Assembly (NCBI RefSeq): GCF_008831285.2
Contig: NW_022205047.1
Coordinates: 1 to 41,560 of the forward strand
Reading direction: 5' to 3'
Source: Nymphaea colorata
Lineage: Eukaryota; Streptophyta; Magnoliopsida; Nymphaeales; Nymphaeaceae
DNA length: 41,560 nt
A model generated the notes under the pieces. It was not told where the DNA came from, did not search any database, and saw only the letters and a list, made by a program, of their open reading frames with translations. This document shows, piece after piece, positions 13,195-24,760 of the stretch. Made by a program: the position numbers and the translations under genes. The first letter of the stretch is position 1, and every line of letters starts with the position of its first letter.

Positions 13195-15112
13195 TGAAAC
13201 GCCTTACGATATGCTTTTTATAACATTGTGTATAATACGTACATATGTGATACTTATATACATGTACATATGGATACATATTATATTATACATGTAATAT
13301 GTATATAAGACATATATGCATGTATATGTATAATTTGTACATATGTAATGCTAATAGATGTTATATATAATATAAGTATTTTGAGATGTACACATTTATA
13401 TATGTATATATACACATATATATGTGTATAATGTTATACAATAAATGTATCATATGTACCTACATGTGAGTACATACAATATGTATACACTTATGAATAT
13501 GTAGTACAATATGTATATAAAATATATGTATGTTATGTGTATATTATATATGTAATACATTGTACCAATGTACATATAGTATGTTACAGTAAAAATGTAT
13601 TATATGTACATGTACATATACATAATATATGTATATGTGTTATGTATAGTAATACGTTATATGTATATATTATGTGTACGTACATATGAGTACACACAAT
13701 ATGTATATAAAATATATGTATGTTGTGTGTATATTATGTAATACATTGTACCAATGTACATATAGTATGTTACAATAAAATATATTATATGTATAGGTAC
13801 ATATATATAATATATGTATATATGTTATGTATAGTAATACGTTATATATACATATGTACACACACAGATATATATGTACGTATACACATATACATTATAT
13901 ATACGTATATAATAGGTATAATTTCAACATATAGGTACCTATACATATATTTGTACATTTGTATATATATGTTAATACATATGTGTATGTATGTATATAA
14001 CACATATATGCAAACATATGGTGGTACACATTCATACTATATATATGTGCATATTAATATTATTTTATGCATATATTTATGTATGCACATACATATATAT
14101 ATATATATATGTATACATGTGCATATAATATACAAATATGTACGTATAATGTATGTACATATAACATATATGCATATATATATATACAATTATTTGTATT
14201 TACGTAATATATACATATACATCTAACATATATATGTACATATTTGTATTATATGTGTACATGCATATGTACATTATGTGTGAATATATAGATATATATT
14301 ACATACATATATTAATATCTGTATATAAATATGTACAATGTCTACTACCACATATATGTTATGTAGGAATTATGAATATTATATATATTATATTATACAT
14401 GTGTATACGCATATTACACAACACTATATATATATATATGTGTGCGTGTGTGTACATAATATTTACATTTGTACATGTATACATTAGCATATATGTATAT
14501 ATATTATACGTATGTATAAATATTTATATACAGATATATAGCATATATGTATGTATACTATATATATGTATAATGTACTAACTTTATAAATATCTATGTG
14601 TATGTGCACTATGCAAAGATTATGTTGTTTGTAGGCCTTGCGTCTTAAAGTTCATAGATCTCAAATCAAATCTCATCCCTTCTAACTTGACATCAATGAT
14701 ATGTCGATATATATTACATACATGTATTAATATCTATATATAAATATGTACAATGTATAATACCATATATATGTTATGTATGCATTGTATGTATTATATA
14801 TATTACATTATACAAGTGTACACGCATATTAAACAACACTATATGTACATATATATGTGTACATAATATATACATTTGTACGTATATACATTAGCATATA
14901 TGTATATATATATTATACATACGTATAAATATTTATATATAGATATATAGCATATATGTATATATATTATATATATGTATGATGTACAAACTTTACAAAT
15001 ATATATGTGTATGTGCACTATGCAAAGATTATGTTGTTTGTAGGCCTTGCGTCTTAAAGTTCATAGATCTCAGATCAAATCTCATCCCTTCTAACTTGAG
15101 ATCAATGCATTT
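13195..15112. repeat. AT-rich alternating TATATG/TACATA tract
   Basis: About 1.9 kb consist almost only of alternating purine-pyrimidine TA, TG and CA steps, rich in ATATGT, ACATAT and GTATAC. Long open frames here (for example 13720-14226 and 14234-14581) are Tyr/Ile/Cys/His runs imposed by composition and are not genes. Such DNA is prone to cruciform or Z-type structure and slippage. Two islands of ordinary sequence (about 14597-14700 and 15006-15112) interrupt it. Confidence 0.85.
14291..15112 (+). repeat. Duplication of about 410 bp inside the AT-rich tract
   Basis: The sequence from 14291 (GATATATATTACATACAT) to 14705 is repeated from 14706 to 15112, with an offset of 415 at the left and 409 at the right. 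Each copy ends in the same mixed-composition block (GCAAAGATTATGTTGTTTG, then GCGTCTTAAAGTTCATAG). The block is nearly identical in the two copies while the AT part has drifted. Confidence 0.82.
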
Positions 15113-15133
15113 AAAAGATAGTGGTGATCATAA

Positions 15134-15498
15134 GGGGGTGTTTGACGGCACTTCAAACTGGAATTAGAATGAAAACTCTAGTTCTAGTTTCATTTTTAAT
15201 TTGATAGTTTAGAGTTTTGAGTCTAATTTTGAAAATGATATTTATGACAAAATCACAATTAAAAGTTTAAAATTGATGAAATAAAACCACGATGACATAG
15301 AAAAACGAATAAATTATAAAGTTAAGGAATCATAATTCCACCCCTCAGAATAGAATCACGATTCCAAAATTTTGATTCAAGAATGAAACTATAATCTTAA
15401 AACATAAAATCTTTATTTGAGGATTCAATTCCCATTTCCTCAAAAAAAGAAAATTTTATTTACATAATTATGCAATTCTGGCCTTGTCAAACAACCCA
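15134..15498. mobile_element. Tourist-like (PIF/Harbinger) MITE
   Basis: A 365-bp AT-rich segment has imperfect terminal inverted repeats: GGGGGTGTTTGAC at the left and GTCAAACAACCCA at the right. It is flanked by TAA on both sides (15131-15133 and 15499-15501). Small size, lack of coding sequence, GGGTGTTTG-like ends and a TAA target duplication match Tourist-type MITEs. A hAT-type MITE is an alternative, since similar ends occur there with an 8-bp duplication, which I do not see. Confidence 0.7.
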
Positions 15499-16100
15499 TA
15501 AACGATCGTTTTCAAATCTGCTATTTGCCAAAACAGTAGATTTAAGCTAAATCCTATGTTAAACCAGATACAATCGAGAGAGATCCAAAAACTGACCGCC
15601 ATCTAGACACATCTCTCTAATAACATGGCCCCCCTTGATTGGAAGGGTCATTTCCCATATCCCATCCTTGTTATGAGATAAACAACTCATAAGTTTGATC
15701 TATATCAAATGTAAACAGAGAACCTTTCTATGGTTTGCCACACTGGACCCACTAAGGAAACATTTTCAGTCCACTGGACCACAACAGATGGAAAAGAAAA
15801 GCGAAGAAATGGGTTGACCATATCTAAGTGCACACATCATATGACGATTTTTGTGTTTTTTTTGTTGTATTTTTTTCTCACATTTCCAAGTTAGATTCAA
15901 CCTCGCTCGCCTCATCCATACTGTAATATTGGATTGGGGCTCGTCATTGTATTGGACCCTTCCTTTTTTTATTTTTGTTTCTTCAGGGCTTGATTTTGGG
16001 GAATCAGGCGGAGAACTTGTTTTTCTTTGGGGGTTGAATTGGTGGAATCAGGCGGAGAACTCTCATCCAAAAGAGGTGCCGGTCGCACCCGAGGGGTGAT
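15499..16100. other. Intergenic or upstream region, nothing firm
   Basis: No gene is recognised. Two copies of GAATCAGGCGGAGAACT (16001 and 16045) form a short direct repeat. The region could be the promoter and 5' leader of the exon-like frame that follows, but I see no convincing TATA box. Confidence 0.4.
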
Positions 16101-16260
16101 GTGCCCAACTCAAAGGAATTGGCACCGTCGTCTTCACGATACCATCTCCCCTCTGACCCGGTGACCGGTTCTGTGGAAGATCTGACACCGGCTGAAACCC
16201 CAGCTTCCTATCCAGATGCCGTGGTCGACAAACAAGTCGCGAGGCCACCTCCTTCACCAG
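16101..16260 (+). CDS. Unidentified exon-like open frame
   Basis: A 53-codon frame from ATG (MPNSKELAPSSSRYHLPSD) to a possible splice donor after CACCAG (GTTTGTAT at 16261). It is rich in Pro, Ser and Ala with higher GC than its surroundings, as is common in plant first exons. The minus strand is also open here, which weakens the case. I do not recognise the family and no following exon can be matched. It may be a gene fragment like those further downstream. Confidence 0.3.
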
Positions 16261-19200
16261 GTTTGTATCCCAAGTTCTACATGTGCCACTCGGGAGAATG
16301 ATAATTGTGAAAACCGGCCTTCAGTAATTCTTTTTTCATTTTGCTTATCGTGGAATAATAGTTTGATGAAAAGGACGCCTAATTTGGATTCATCGACTTT
16401 ATGGGGAAGACTTATATCATAGTATCTGCAGGTTATTTCCCCAATCCACTTTGTGATTGCTGATCGAGTACCTTGTTTTGCTGCTTCTCTTGACTTCGGC
16501 TTTAGATCATGTATTGGGAGGTTTTTAGTGCCACAATTTGGTCAGCTTTCAGTTGTAGGCATCAGGTGGATCCGTTGCATGTAGTTCTGATTTGATCAAC
16601 TAACATGGACTGGAGGTCTCTTCAGGGATTTCTTTGTTTATAAAGTATGGTGCCTTCATTTCAATTAAGTTGTCATGCTCGTCAAGAACGTTAGTGTTGT
16701 ATGTTGTTGCTGTGGATAGGAAATTTTGGAAGTCTATGCTTGTTTTAGGCGAAACATTTTCCTCAGTTGTTAGCTTAATCTTTTTTTTCTCTGACCTAGA
16801 TTCAAGAGTTTTGAGATTCACCTCGTCACTTGGTCATGTTTCGTAGGGTAGATGGTGAACTCTAGGGTTATCATTTGAAGTCAATGGATGAAAATCAGTT
16901 CTCTAAGTGGTGTAGCTTGGTTCAGGCGTTTCGTAGATATCTCAAAGAGGAAGCAAGTCAACATATCATGCAAAGGAAGGGCAGCATAAGGTCATGGTAA
17001 GGAGTAGGTAGATGACATAAATAAAGTCAAGTCCATGACACCTCCATGTATGATGACATTGTGCTTGGATGTTTTCTGCTAATGCTTTATTAGTTTCTGG
17101 TCAAGAACATATTTTGCAAAGTCCTCATGTAACAGGGCACAAGACTGATCAACTTTGCTGGATAGTCGTACATTTAGAGTCTAACAGAGTCCAATCCCGT
17201 AGTTGTCATTATCATGCACTTGATGATTTTACAAAATCCACCACATAGGATTGGTTTATCTCGGGCTTCCTTTGGGGAAAGATTAGAGCTTAACCTAAAC
17301 CATTTGTAAAACTTTCAATCAGTTGAGGACTCAAACATTTATGAAAAATCATCACTATTAAACCAACTTTTCATATAGAAGTCCTTATGAGAGTTGGTGA
17401 AGTTCATTTTTCTACCCAACCAGCCTATGCTATTTTGCATTCACCCTCTTCTTTAAAGTAGAATTCCTTTCTCTTTGGTGATATACCATTTAATGTTAAG
17501 AATTTTTGTAAAAGTGATAATTTTTAGTTTTGCTTAAAAACATTTTAAAAGTGTCTTCTCACACAATGATGTGGCTTTTCTTTATTCTTAGTACCTCCTT
17601 GTGAAGAAGGATAAAATTTCAAATTTTTGTTGCCAAATAATGGAAGAGAAAAATTGAAAAGATCCTGAATATGAGCAGTAAGGAAAGGTCCTGTGAAGTT
17701 GAGAAAGTCGAGACTAGGAAATGCTATTGACTCTGGTAATCAAGCATTTGCAAGGATTTAGTAGGAAGATATCTTGAGAGAGAAACCAAAATGCTTTGTA
17801 AGATCTTGGTAGGTAGCAAGGTGAGAGTTGAGAGGTTGGCTCGGGCTTGTGTAGTTATTCCTCTGGGTCAGTAATCAAGAGTACCGGGTAGGCATATAGG
17901 TGATTTATATCTATACCGCGAAGAGAACGACTTAAGAACCTTTGGCTTGTCGAAAACCCGCAAGGTGAAGCGGGTTGGATACGCGACAAAGCTACACATA
18001 ACCACCAAAGCGGTGGAGTTTCAGAGTAGCCTTTGGGATGGTGAGGTATTCCCTCAAAGGTGAAGGTTGGCCTAAAAAAGAAATAAAGAAAAAAAATTTA
18101 AGGCAAAAGCTGAATGCAAGAGAAAGAAAAAAAAAAGAGGAAAAAAAAACAAAAGGTGTTTGCCAAGAGATGAAAGGCATGAAGGCTGAACTCGCAGAAA
18201 TTGAATGTGAAAATCTTTGGTAGATCTGCGGTCCTAGGGTCAATATCTTCTCCTATTTTTTATTACATAAGATGCTGAGGATGATTCCTTTATATTCATA
18301 TTTTGGAAATTGAAAGGCATCCCTTCTAGAGATTTGATGACATTGATGCGAAATGAATCCTAATGCTTGTACGGTAGGTGCTATGTGTAAACGAAGGCCA
18401 TATTATTTGCACAACAAGAGCACTCATGCTTATTAGTTAAATTGATCATTTTTGAACTATTTCAAACTAAAACTTGACATCTCTAGTCATAGGAGGAACT
18501 AACCAGTCTCCTTTGGTATTGAAATATGTTTGTCATTTCATTCCCAATCCCCTTTGGCCTTGAAAGATGTTGGCCATTCCATTGCCAAACCATTATTCCA
18601 TTCATGGTATAGATGAAACACCTCGAACCTAGTCAACTCATGTTGAGTGTGACGAATTTCATTTCTTTGTCTCAAGAGATGCATATCATTTGGGATAAGT
18701 GATTAAGGCTGGCCCATTATTCCATCCTAACCGAGTGTCTACAACATAACCCAGACTTAGGGTTGAGCCTGTCATGGAACACCTCTTATCTCTTTCTAAA
18801 AGGACCAATCAATTCTGTAGTCCATTTTGAACTGTGACATTTTTGAAAGGTTCTATTCATCGAAGTTGCATGGGTTTTGGGTTTTATGTCCTCAGGTCCT
18901 TCATGGTTTTAGATGAGCATAATGCTCAGTTTCTTCTGTATCATGTTAGTGTCAGATTAGTTTAATAGATCCTTTAGCTTGCTATTGCACTTGTCCAGCG
19001 GTTAAGGTCATTGGTTTGATTTGTATTCAGTAGGATCCTATTTTGATTTAGTTTGATTATTTATTTTTGTTGAGTTGGGCAATTGTTTTCTGCTTTAATG
19101 GTTTTCTGCATAGTGTCATGTTTAGTTTTACTTTCATTGTAACATGGGTTGTTTAGGTGCTTTAGTGTCTTAGGTTCTTGGTTTTCCTTTTTCAATGCCT

Positions 19201-19908
19201 TCACTTATGTTGCAGACCGACTATCCTTCGGTGCAACGCTGGCCAAATAGGCTTGAAAAGTCCGCCCGTGACAACTTGATTCTTTTGATAAATATAATCT
19301 GGTCAAATTCATGGGTGTGTGTAACATTCTGATAGAGTCTTTGAATTGCAAATCATACATTGTTATGATACAATCATGGGTTTGCTAACATGGAAGCCTA
19401 CATTCTAAAAATATGTGAATCTATTTTGTTCATATTGTTCGTATCGAACTCGCTTATAATACAATCATGTGTTAATCTACATTTTAAAAATATGCCAAGG
19501 CCTGTCTCTAGAGTGGTAGAAAAGTTTTGTTTTCTCAGTTATTTTAGCAGGGAGAAGAATCTGAACTACTGGTTGGTTTGAAGAATGGAGGTAATTGTGC
19601 TTAAATTACTCTTTGCCTACTGTCATACCCTTTTGACTTTGGTTTTATTCCTCTTTCAATTTCTTGTTTCTTTGTTTTCTTTTCATAGTGATTATTGTTA
19701 TTTTGCACAGCTTATTGCTGAGGCAACTTTGGAGGTTCATGCCTTAAGTGCCACTGTCCATTTCTCCTTTGATCATAAATTATTAGTGCAGAATCTAGCA
19801 CTTCAAGCAAAAAAAAAAAGTGTTCTACAATGATATAATTGAAGTTGTTGAATCTGGTGGATTTCTTAGTGTGCAATTTCTGGTCACTACTATTTATTCT
19901 TGTATTAG
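16261..19908. other. AT-rich low-copy-looking region without a recognised gene
   Basis: This 3.6-kb stretch reads like intron or intergenic plant DNA. Two exon-like pieces stand out but match nothing I know: an ATG-less open frame at 17875-18063 (basic, with FGLSKTRKVKRVGY) and a piece after a possible acceptor at about 19215 (QTDYPSVQRWPNRLEKS). A third lies at 19710-19830 after TTTTGCACAG (LIAEATLEVHALSATVHFSF). They may be remnants of one broken gene. Confidence 0.4.
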
Positions 19909-20771
19909 GTGGTAAACATGATGGATGGAAAAGTGGATGACTTGAAGCTTCTTTCGATCATATTTAATGCAAGCTTTCTATAATGGGCATATTGAAGGAA
20001 AAAAATGTGAGTTTACATTATGCAGTTTCTGGATTCATAGATGTCCAAAACATTTGTAGGTTATGCAAATAGATGGAGGTCCTTAGTTGCACTTCCTTTC
20101 TTGTGCTTATAATTTTCTAACCTTTTTCTTTGTTCTTTTTCTACATGCAGCTTACTGCTTTGGATATTTGAAGGAAATATTTGGTTTAAACAAATCTAAA
20201 GCCGAAAGGATTATGCTTGAAGTTTTCTCTGTATTCAACCTTAGACGGCTTTCAAAAGCATTTTCTCAAGGAGAATTGGAGAGAGCAACTAGCAAAGGAA
20301 CTTTCCTTCGCAGTGAACTGCATTTTGATCCATTTCATTCATCCGAAGATTCCTCCATGTATTTTTGTAAGGGCATCTTTTGTAAGGTAAAATGTGAGTT
20401 TACATTATGCAGTTTCTGGATTCATAGATGTCCAAAACATTTGTAGGTTATGCAAATAGATGGAGGTCCTTAGTTGCACTTCCTTTCTTGTGCTTATAAT
20501 TTTCTAACCTTTTTCTTTGTTCTTTTTCTACATGCAGCTTACTGCTTTGGATATTTGAAGGAAATATTTGGTTTAAACAAATATAAAGCCAAAAGGATTA
20601 TGCTTGAAGTTTTCTCTGTATTCTACCTTAGACGGCTTTCAAAAGCATTTTCTCAAGGAGAATTGGAGAGAGCAACTAGCAAAGGAACTTTCCTTCGCAG
20701 TGAACTGCATTTTGATCCATTTCATTCATCCGAAGATTCCTCCATGTATTTTTGTAAGGGCATCTTTTGTA
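19909..20771 (+). pseudogene. TIC110-like gene fragment with duplicated exon
   Basis: TIC110 is a subunit of the chloroplast inner-envelope import machinery. The first exon piece (19909-20006, after TTGTATTAG) encodes KVDDLKLL then, in a shifted frame, YNGHIEGK. The next (20151-20386, after CTACATGCAG, donor GTAAAA) encodes YLKEIFGLNKSKAERI, SQGELERATSKGTFL and ELHFDPFHSSED. These follow the order of a central TIC110 segment as I remember it (MDDLKLL, ILGLGKREAEAI, SGDLEAQDSKAKYL, EELHFD). The 387 bp covering the intron and exon are tandemly repeated (second exon from 20538). Only a small part of the protein is present and I see no flanking exons, so this is a fragment. The identification is by recall, not by search. 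Confidence 0.55.
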
Positions 20772-20772
20772 A
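20002..20772 (+). repeat. 387-bp tandem duplication (intron plus exon)
   Basis: Copy 1 is 20002-20388 and copy 2 is 20389-20772. Both start AAAATGTGAGTTTACATT. I count only about three substitutions (such as AATCTAAAGCCG versus AATATAAAGCCA, and ATTCAACC versus ATTCTACC). In copy 2 the exon's donor context is lost: GTAAGGTAAAATG becomes GTAATTTTAG. Confidence 0.92.
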
Positions 20773-21462
20773 TTTTAGAATTGCAGGTCAGCCCAACCCC
20801 CATGTTTATATGGGGGGATTCAGAGAAGATGCTGTACATGCATAACATGCATACAGTGAGACACAAGTATTCTCTTTCCATGTTCAAAATGTATCCTGGC
20901 TTGGAACCTCAACGATAATCCATTCTTGCTTTTTCATAATGTTTTTATCTCAATATTGGTCATTGAAATTATCCTCAAAGCTTACAAATTTTCTAAATGA
21001 AATCTTTTATGGTCTGCAGCAATTATTTTGATGACGTTATTTCAATCATAAACTCACTCAACACAGTCCCCTGTCATATATGTTCAACAGTTTCTATTTT
21101 TTGTCGTTTAGAGAAAACAAGCACGGAACTTGCATTGTGCCAGTATCACTAGTTCTTTCCACACCAAATCTGATCTCTTTCTATAAACTTAAGTGTGACA
21201 GGTTGAGCTTTCGCATCAGTGAACTGGTTCTGGCAAGTTCTTTTTTCTTGTACAAGATTACTTAACACTGCCTCACATGAGCATAATCACTGTCCTCACT
21301 TGATTTTGCTATGATAAGATACATCTATTAAGATCACATGGACTTCTTGGAATGAATTTTAGCTTTTATCCCATGCATTTGATGTGAGTGCTCTGATCGG
21401 CGCATCTTCATTTGTGTTGAAATCTGGTACTTTTGATCTCTGATATGTATGTTCTGGTTCAG

Positions 21463-22119
21463 ATGGGAGAAACTTGGTAAGTCCTCTATTTGGATATGAC
21501 TTCTGGTATCAGCCCTGACACAAGACCATGATTAGGTCATCATGGGCAGCAACAAAATCTTTTACAAAAGGATTCAGTCTCCAACATGTAGAAGATGGAC
21601 GTTATGAAGACATCTACATGTATATAGCTGGCCCGATGGTGAACTGAAACAAACTGGACCTTGGTAACTCAGATCTCCTACCTTTGGAGGTCAGTGTGAC
21701 AGTGTCAAATATCGTCGCAGGACCCTTCAAAGCCTGTTTTGACTGGACAACTATGGGTTTGTGGACTCATTCAGAAGGGAAGCCAGATAGTTGCAGTATC
21801 TAAAGATGGGTTGGAGTCTCAGTTTGACATTCCTGAAGTAAAAGTGTGTGTTTAAGTCATTGTTGTTCTTACATATTCTTGCTTTCCTCAGGGAAACAGA
21901 CTCAGAGGTGGGCCACAAATGATCCGGTTGAGCTTGGATGGTAAGAGATTGTAGGTGACTAACTCACTCTTTAGCACATGGGATCAGCAATTCTATCCAG
22001 AGATCTTGGAGGAGGGCTCACATATGCTGTGGATTGACATGGACACAGGGAAGGGTGGATTGAAGCTGAATCCAAACTTCTTTGTAGATTTTGGGCTTGA
22101 ACCTGATGGTCCTATTTAG
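21463..22119 (+). pseudogene. Selenium-binding protein / methanethiol oxidase fragment
   Basis: Plant SBP1-type proteins are copper enzymes that oxidise methanethiol. After an acceptor-like GTTCAG the sequence encodes PLFGYDFWYQP, FTKGFSLQHVEDGRY, then in a shifted frame YSWPDGELKQT and LLPLEV. The frame then jumps to DPSKPVLTGQLWVCGLIQKG and IVAVSKDG, so the part normally between these blocks (about 75 residues) is missing. A short intron (GTGTGTGT to CTCAG, 21844-21891) precedes [33 protein letters not shown] and [12 protein letters not shown]. In-frame stops sit after YQP, at 21952-21954 and at 22117-22119. The family match is strong; the copy is a dead fragment that retains an intron. Confidence 0.85.
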
Positions 22120-23208
22120 GGTTGACTTCGTGATCATTTGAGAATAAATGAGATCAGAACGGAAATAAGATGCATATTCAAACAAGAGTGCCCCCATTAT
22201 GTTGAAGTATCACATGGGAATTGCTCAAGAAGCACAACGCCTTGGATTGTTGGATTAATTTGGAGAATTGAAAGAGGTGGCATGTCAACATCGTAGATAA
22301 GTTTTTAAATACAAAAGTAGAAGTCTTCGTCGCATGTTCTCCCTCCGTCGCATGTTCTCCCACCTTCACGGATGAAAAATGTTTCCCATCAAAGAAATGA
22401 CGGTGAAAATTTTTCCCCAATTCTTTTTTTTTGTCCCACACCATCCTTGAAAGAGGAGAAAAAGATGGATTGGGTTGCGGGCCACTTGAGTACAGAGTCA
22501 AGAACGGAATGCAGCGAAACTAGCCCATCCATATCAAGGTATAGTGGACAAAGCTCGAGCTGTCCAACCCCACCAAAGCACAGATTGAATCTTCTGTGGT
22601 TACTGCAGGTTCTAACTAGAGGAAAGATCAGTGTTTCAGGACCAGGCTAAGACTCACTTATAAAATGGCAGTGGCCCGGAGGACAGTGGAGAACAGGCAA
22701 ACGACCGGAGGACAGTGGAGAACAGGCAAACGACCGAGGGTGAGAGAGTGAGAGATTAGAGGATTTTTGGGGGAAAAAGGATGAGGAAGATTTACGACCG
22801 AAAAAGAAGCAACACAAAATAGTGCTGGGTGGGTCAGCCTCTGTCTGTGTGTGAAATGTGTAAGAGGGTGTTATGTGCCTGCATGACGTTCGCTGCAGAT
22901 GAGATGCCAAGGTGTAACAGGAATCAATGACAGCGATGAAGGAGACAACAGCACTGAACGAGCAAAGGCCAGCCAAAGCACCGGCAGCCGTGGCAGCGCT
23001 GGTGGCAGACGCAGGAGGAGGAGGAAGAGACATACACGAGTTAGACTCTTGAAACCGTCTGCCTCTCCCCTCTTTTCTCGCCCTGCTGGATGATTGATCA
23101 AGAAGTTTGTGGTTTTCCTTTTTCTAAACTTGGTGTTGTTACGTGTTTTAGTTCGCCCTACAAATACTCTTTGCGGGGTCAGAGTTTGTTCTGGTTAATT
23201 GTTGTTTT
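22120..23208. other. Region without a recognised gene
   Basis: I see no confident gene. A 29-bp unit is tandemly repeated at 22676-22733. A short open frame at 22899-23093 ends in an Arg-rich run (GGRRRRRRKRHTRVRL) from a purine-rich stretch and is probably fortuitous, though it lies just upstream of the possible VAL first exon. Confidence 0.4.
22676..22733 (+). repeat. 29-bp direct tandem repeat, two units
   Basis: CCGGAGGACAGTGGAGAACA plus nine further bases occurs at 22676-22704 and again at 22705-22733 with no difference. Confidence 0.93.
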
Positions 23209-23262
23209 CGGTTGGAGGAAATTAAGGTCAGGCGACGTGGCCGAGCTCTGTGACCGCTGCGA
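23209..23262 (+). pseudogene. Possible first-exon fragment of a VAL/HSI2-like gene
   Basis: The reading GWRKLRSGDVAELCDRC, followed by a donor-like GTATGT at 23263, matches the N-terminal PHD-like region of VAL/HSI2 B3 repressors as I recall it (GWxLRSG.fAdLCDRC, with an intron just after the Cys). These proteins silence seed genes with Polycomb. Upstream sequence does not continue the VAL N-terminus, and I do not see the next exon. Remnants of middle and B3 exons of the same family lie 8-9 kb downstream on the same strand, beyond the minus-strand retroelement, which supports the call. Confidence 0.45.
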
Positions 23263-24391
23263 GTATGTTATTTTTCCTCTGTTTCGTTCTTTTTTTGCCT
23301 GGTCGTTGCCCGGCTTGGAGATCAGCGTAAAGAAGACATCTCTGTCGTTCTTGAAACAGTTTTTTACATCCTCGTTGGGACGATTAAGTTGATGGATGCA
23401 CAATTAAATTGATGGTTGCTGGAATTTTCTGTGTATAAAATTTTCTCGGGTACAAAGGATCTTGATTCGCCAGAAATGTGAATTTTATTTTTTTTTTAAG
23501 CTTTTTCTCATTAATAATTTTCGATAGAATGACAAGTTTGCCGCCTTTGGAATCACATGATTTTCTCTAAGTTCTCACTCTGAAACTGTTAGGACTTTTG
23601 AAGGGCTAGATTTAATATTGGATTTGACCCGTCACGACATTTTCCAAACAAATGTACGTGTTGATATCTACAGATTCATAGATTATATCGGAATTCGAGG
23701 CTCCCTTAAGACGATGTCTACTTTTCTCTCTTAAGTTTTATCCTATGCATTCTCTTGGGATCTGCATAGGAATGCCCAAATCAATTTATTTTCATATTCT
23801 CCAGTAGAATTACATCGGCGTCCGCTTGAAAAAAGCATTGATATCTGGCTTTTTCTTTCTGTGAAATTTTTATGGAGTCTGTATGTGTGGAGTGTACGCC
23901 CATGGTGATGATGTGCTGGGTGTCACACATTCGAGCAGATTTGACAAGGAAAGCTATACATCTTACTGTGGAAGCGTTCACTTTTCTTTTCATTTGGTGC
24001 AGAAGTCGATCATTTCTTGGTTATTGAAGCGGTCGTGTGCAGAAATGTGGTTCCTTTTCCCTGTTCTGGGCGAATTTTGTAAAGAATGAAGCTTTCTTAT
24101 TTGTTTAAATGCATGCAGATGGCCTTTTTAATTTTGCATCTGGCATGTAAAGTGGGACGCCGTTTTTCCTCTGATGCGCAGGCTCCTAGTGTTTAAGACA
24201 ACACTAGCAGTTTACTGTTCTTGTAAGAAACAACTGAACAGAAAGTAATGGAGGAGGTGTGTCACCCGAATAGCAGGAAACCCCAATTGTGTGATGTAGA
24301 TTGGAGGAAAATATCTTCAGATTGACGCTGAAGATCACCCTTCCCCTTCAAATGGACAGTAGATTGCAATGAAGTCCACCACCGGCCTGCT
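23263..24391. other. Intron-like or intergenic DNA, nothing recognised
   Basis: T-rich, low-coding sequence. If the VAL-like reading at 23209-23262 is right, this would start as its first intron. No exon, RNA gene or repeat is evident. Confidence 0.4.
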
Positions 24392-24760
24392 ATGGCTGTG
24401 ATGTGCACTTCCAAAAACAGGAGCAGTCACTATATGCAATTAGAAATCTCAGATGAATGCAGGAGTGGAGATGCTTCACCAGAGATGAGATCATCCCCTA
24501 CTATCTGTAATCGAATTTGGGGGATGTTGGCATCGAATGGGCGACGATGCATGCCTCTTCAAGACAGCTCCTTGCTACAATATCGAGCTCCAACAGGTTC
24601 TGCTTCTCGCCTAATTCAACAGCTCGCTGCCACAGCTATCAGCAGAGAGTATGATGGTGCTGCGAAGGAATCAAGAGCTCAAGCAGAAGATAATTCTACA
24701 GATCATCAAACTCAAGTCATGGAGAATGCATTAGAGAACCGATTTCACCCAAGTCTATAA
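24392..24760 (+). CDS. Unidentified open frame, 122 codons
   Basis: The frame starts MAVMCTSKNRSSHYMQLE and includes SRLIQQLAATAISREYD. Its composition looks protein-like, but I do not recognise the family. Its last ~85 bases lie inside the tandemly duplicated segment that starts at 24676; the second copy (28339 on) repeats that part. It may be an exon of a host gene into which the minus-strand element inserted, or a chance frame. Confidence 0.3.
   Translation: MAVMCTSKNRSSHYMQLEISDECRSGDASPEMRSSPTICNRIWGMLASNGRRCMPLQDSSLLQYRAPTGSASRLIQQLAATAISREYDGAAKESRAQAEDNSTDHQTQVMENALENRFHPSL

Noticed and set aside
13670-14581. Long open frames rich in Tyr, Ile, Cys and His on both strands
   Set aside because: They follow from the alternating TATATG/TACATA composition, overlap on both strands and have no domain.
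21463-22119. Selenium-binding-protein segment as a functional gene
   Set aside because: In-frame stops, a frameshift and a missing block of about 75 residues are visible, and the N-terminal and C-terminal parts are absent.
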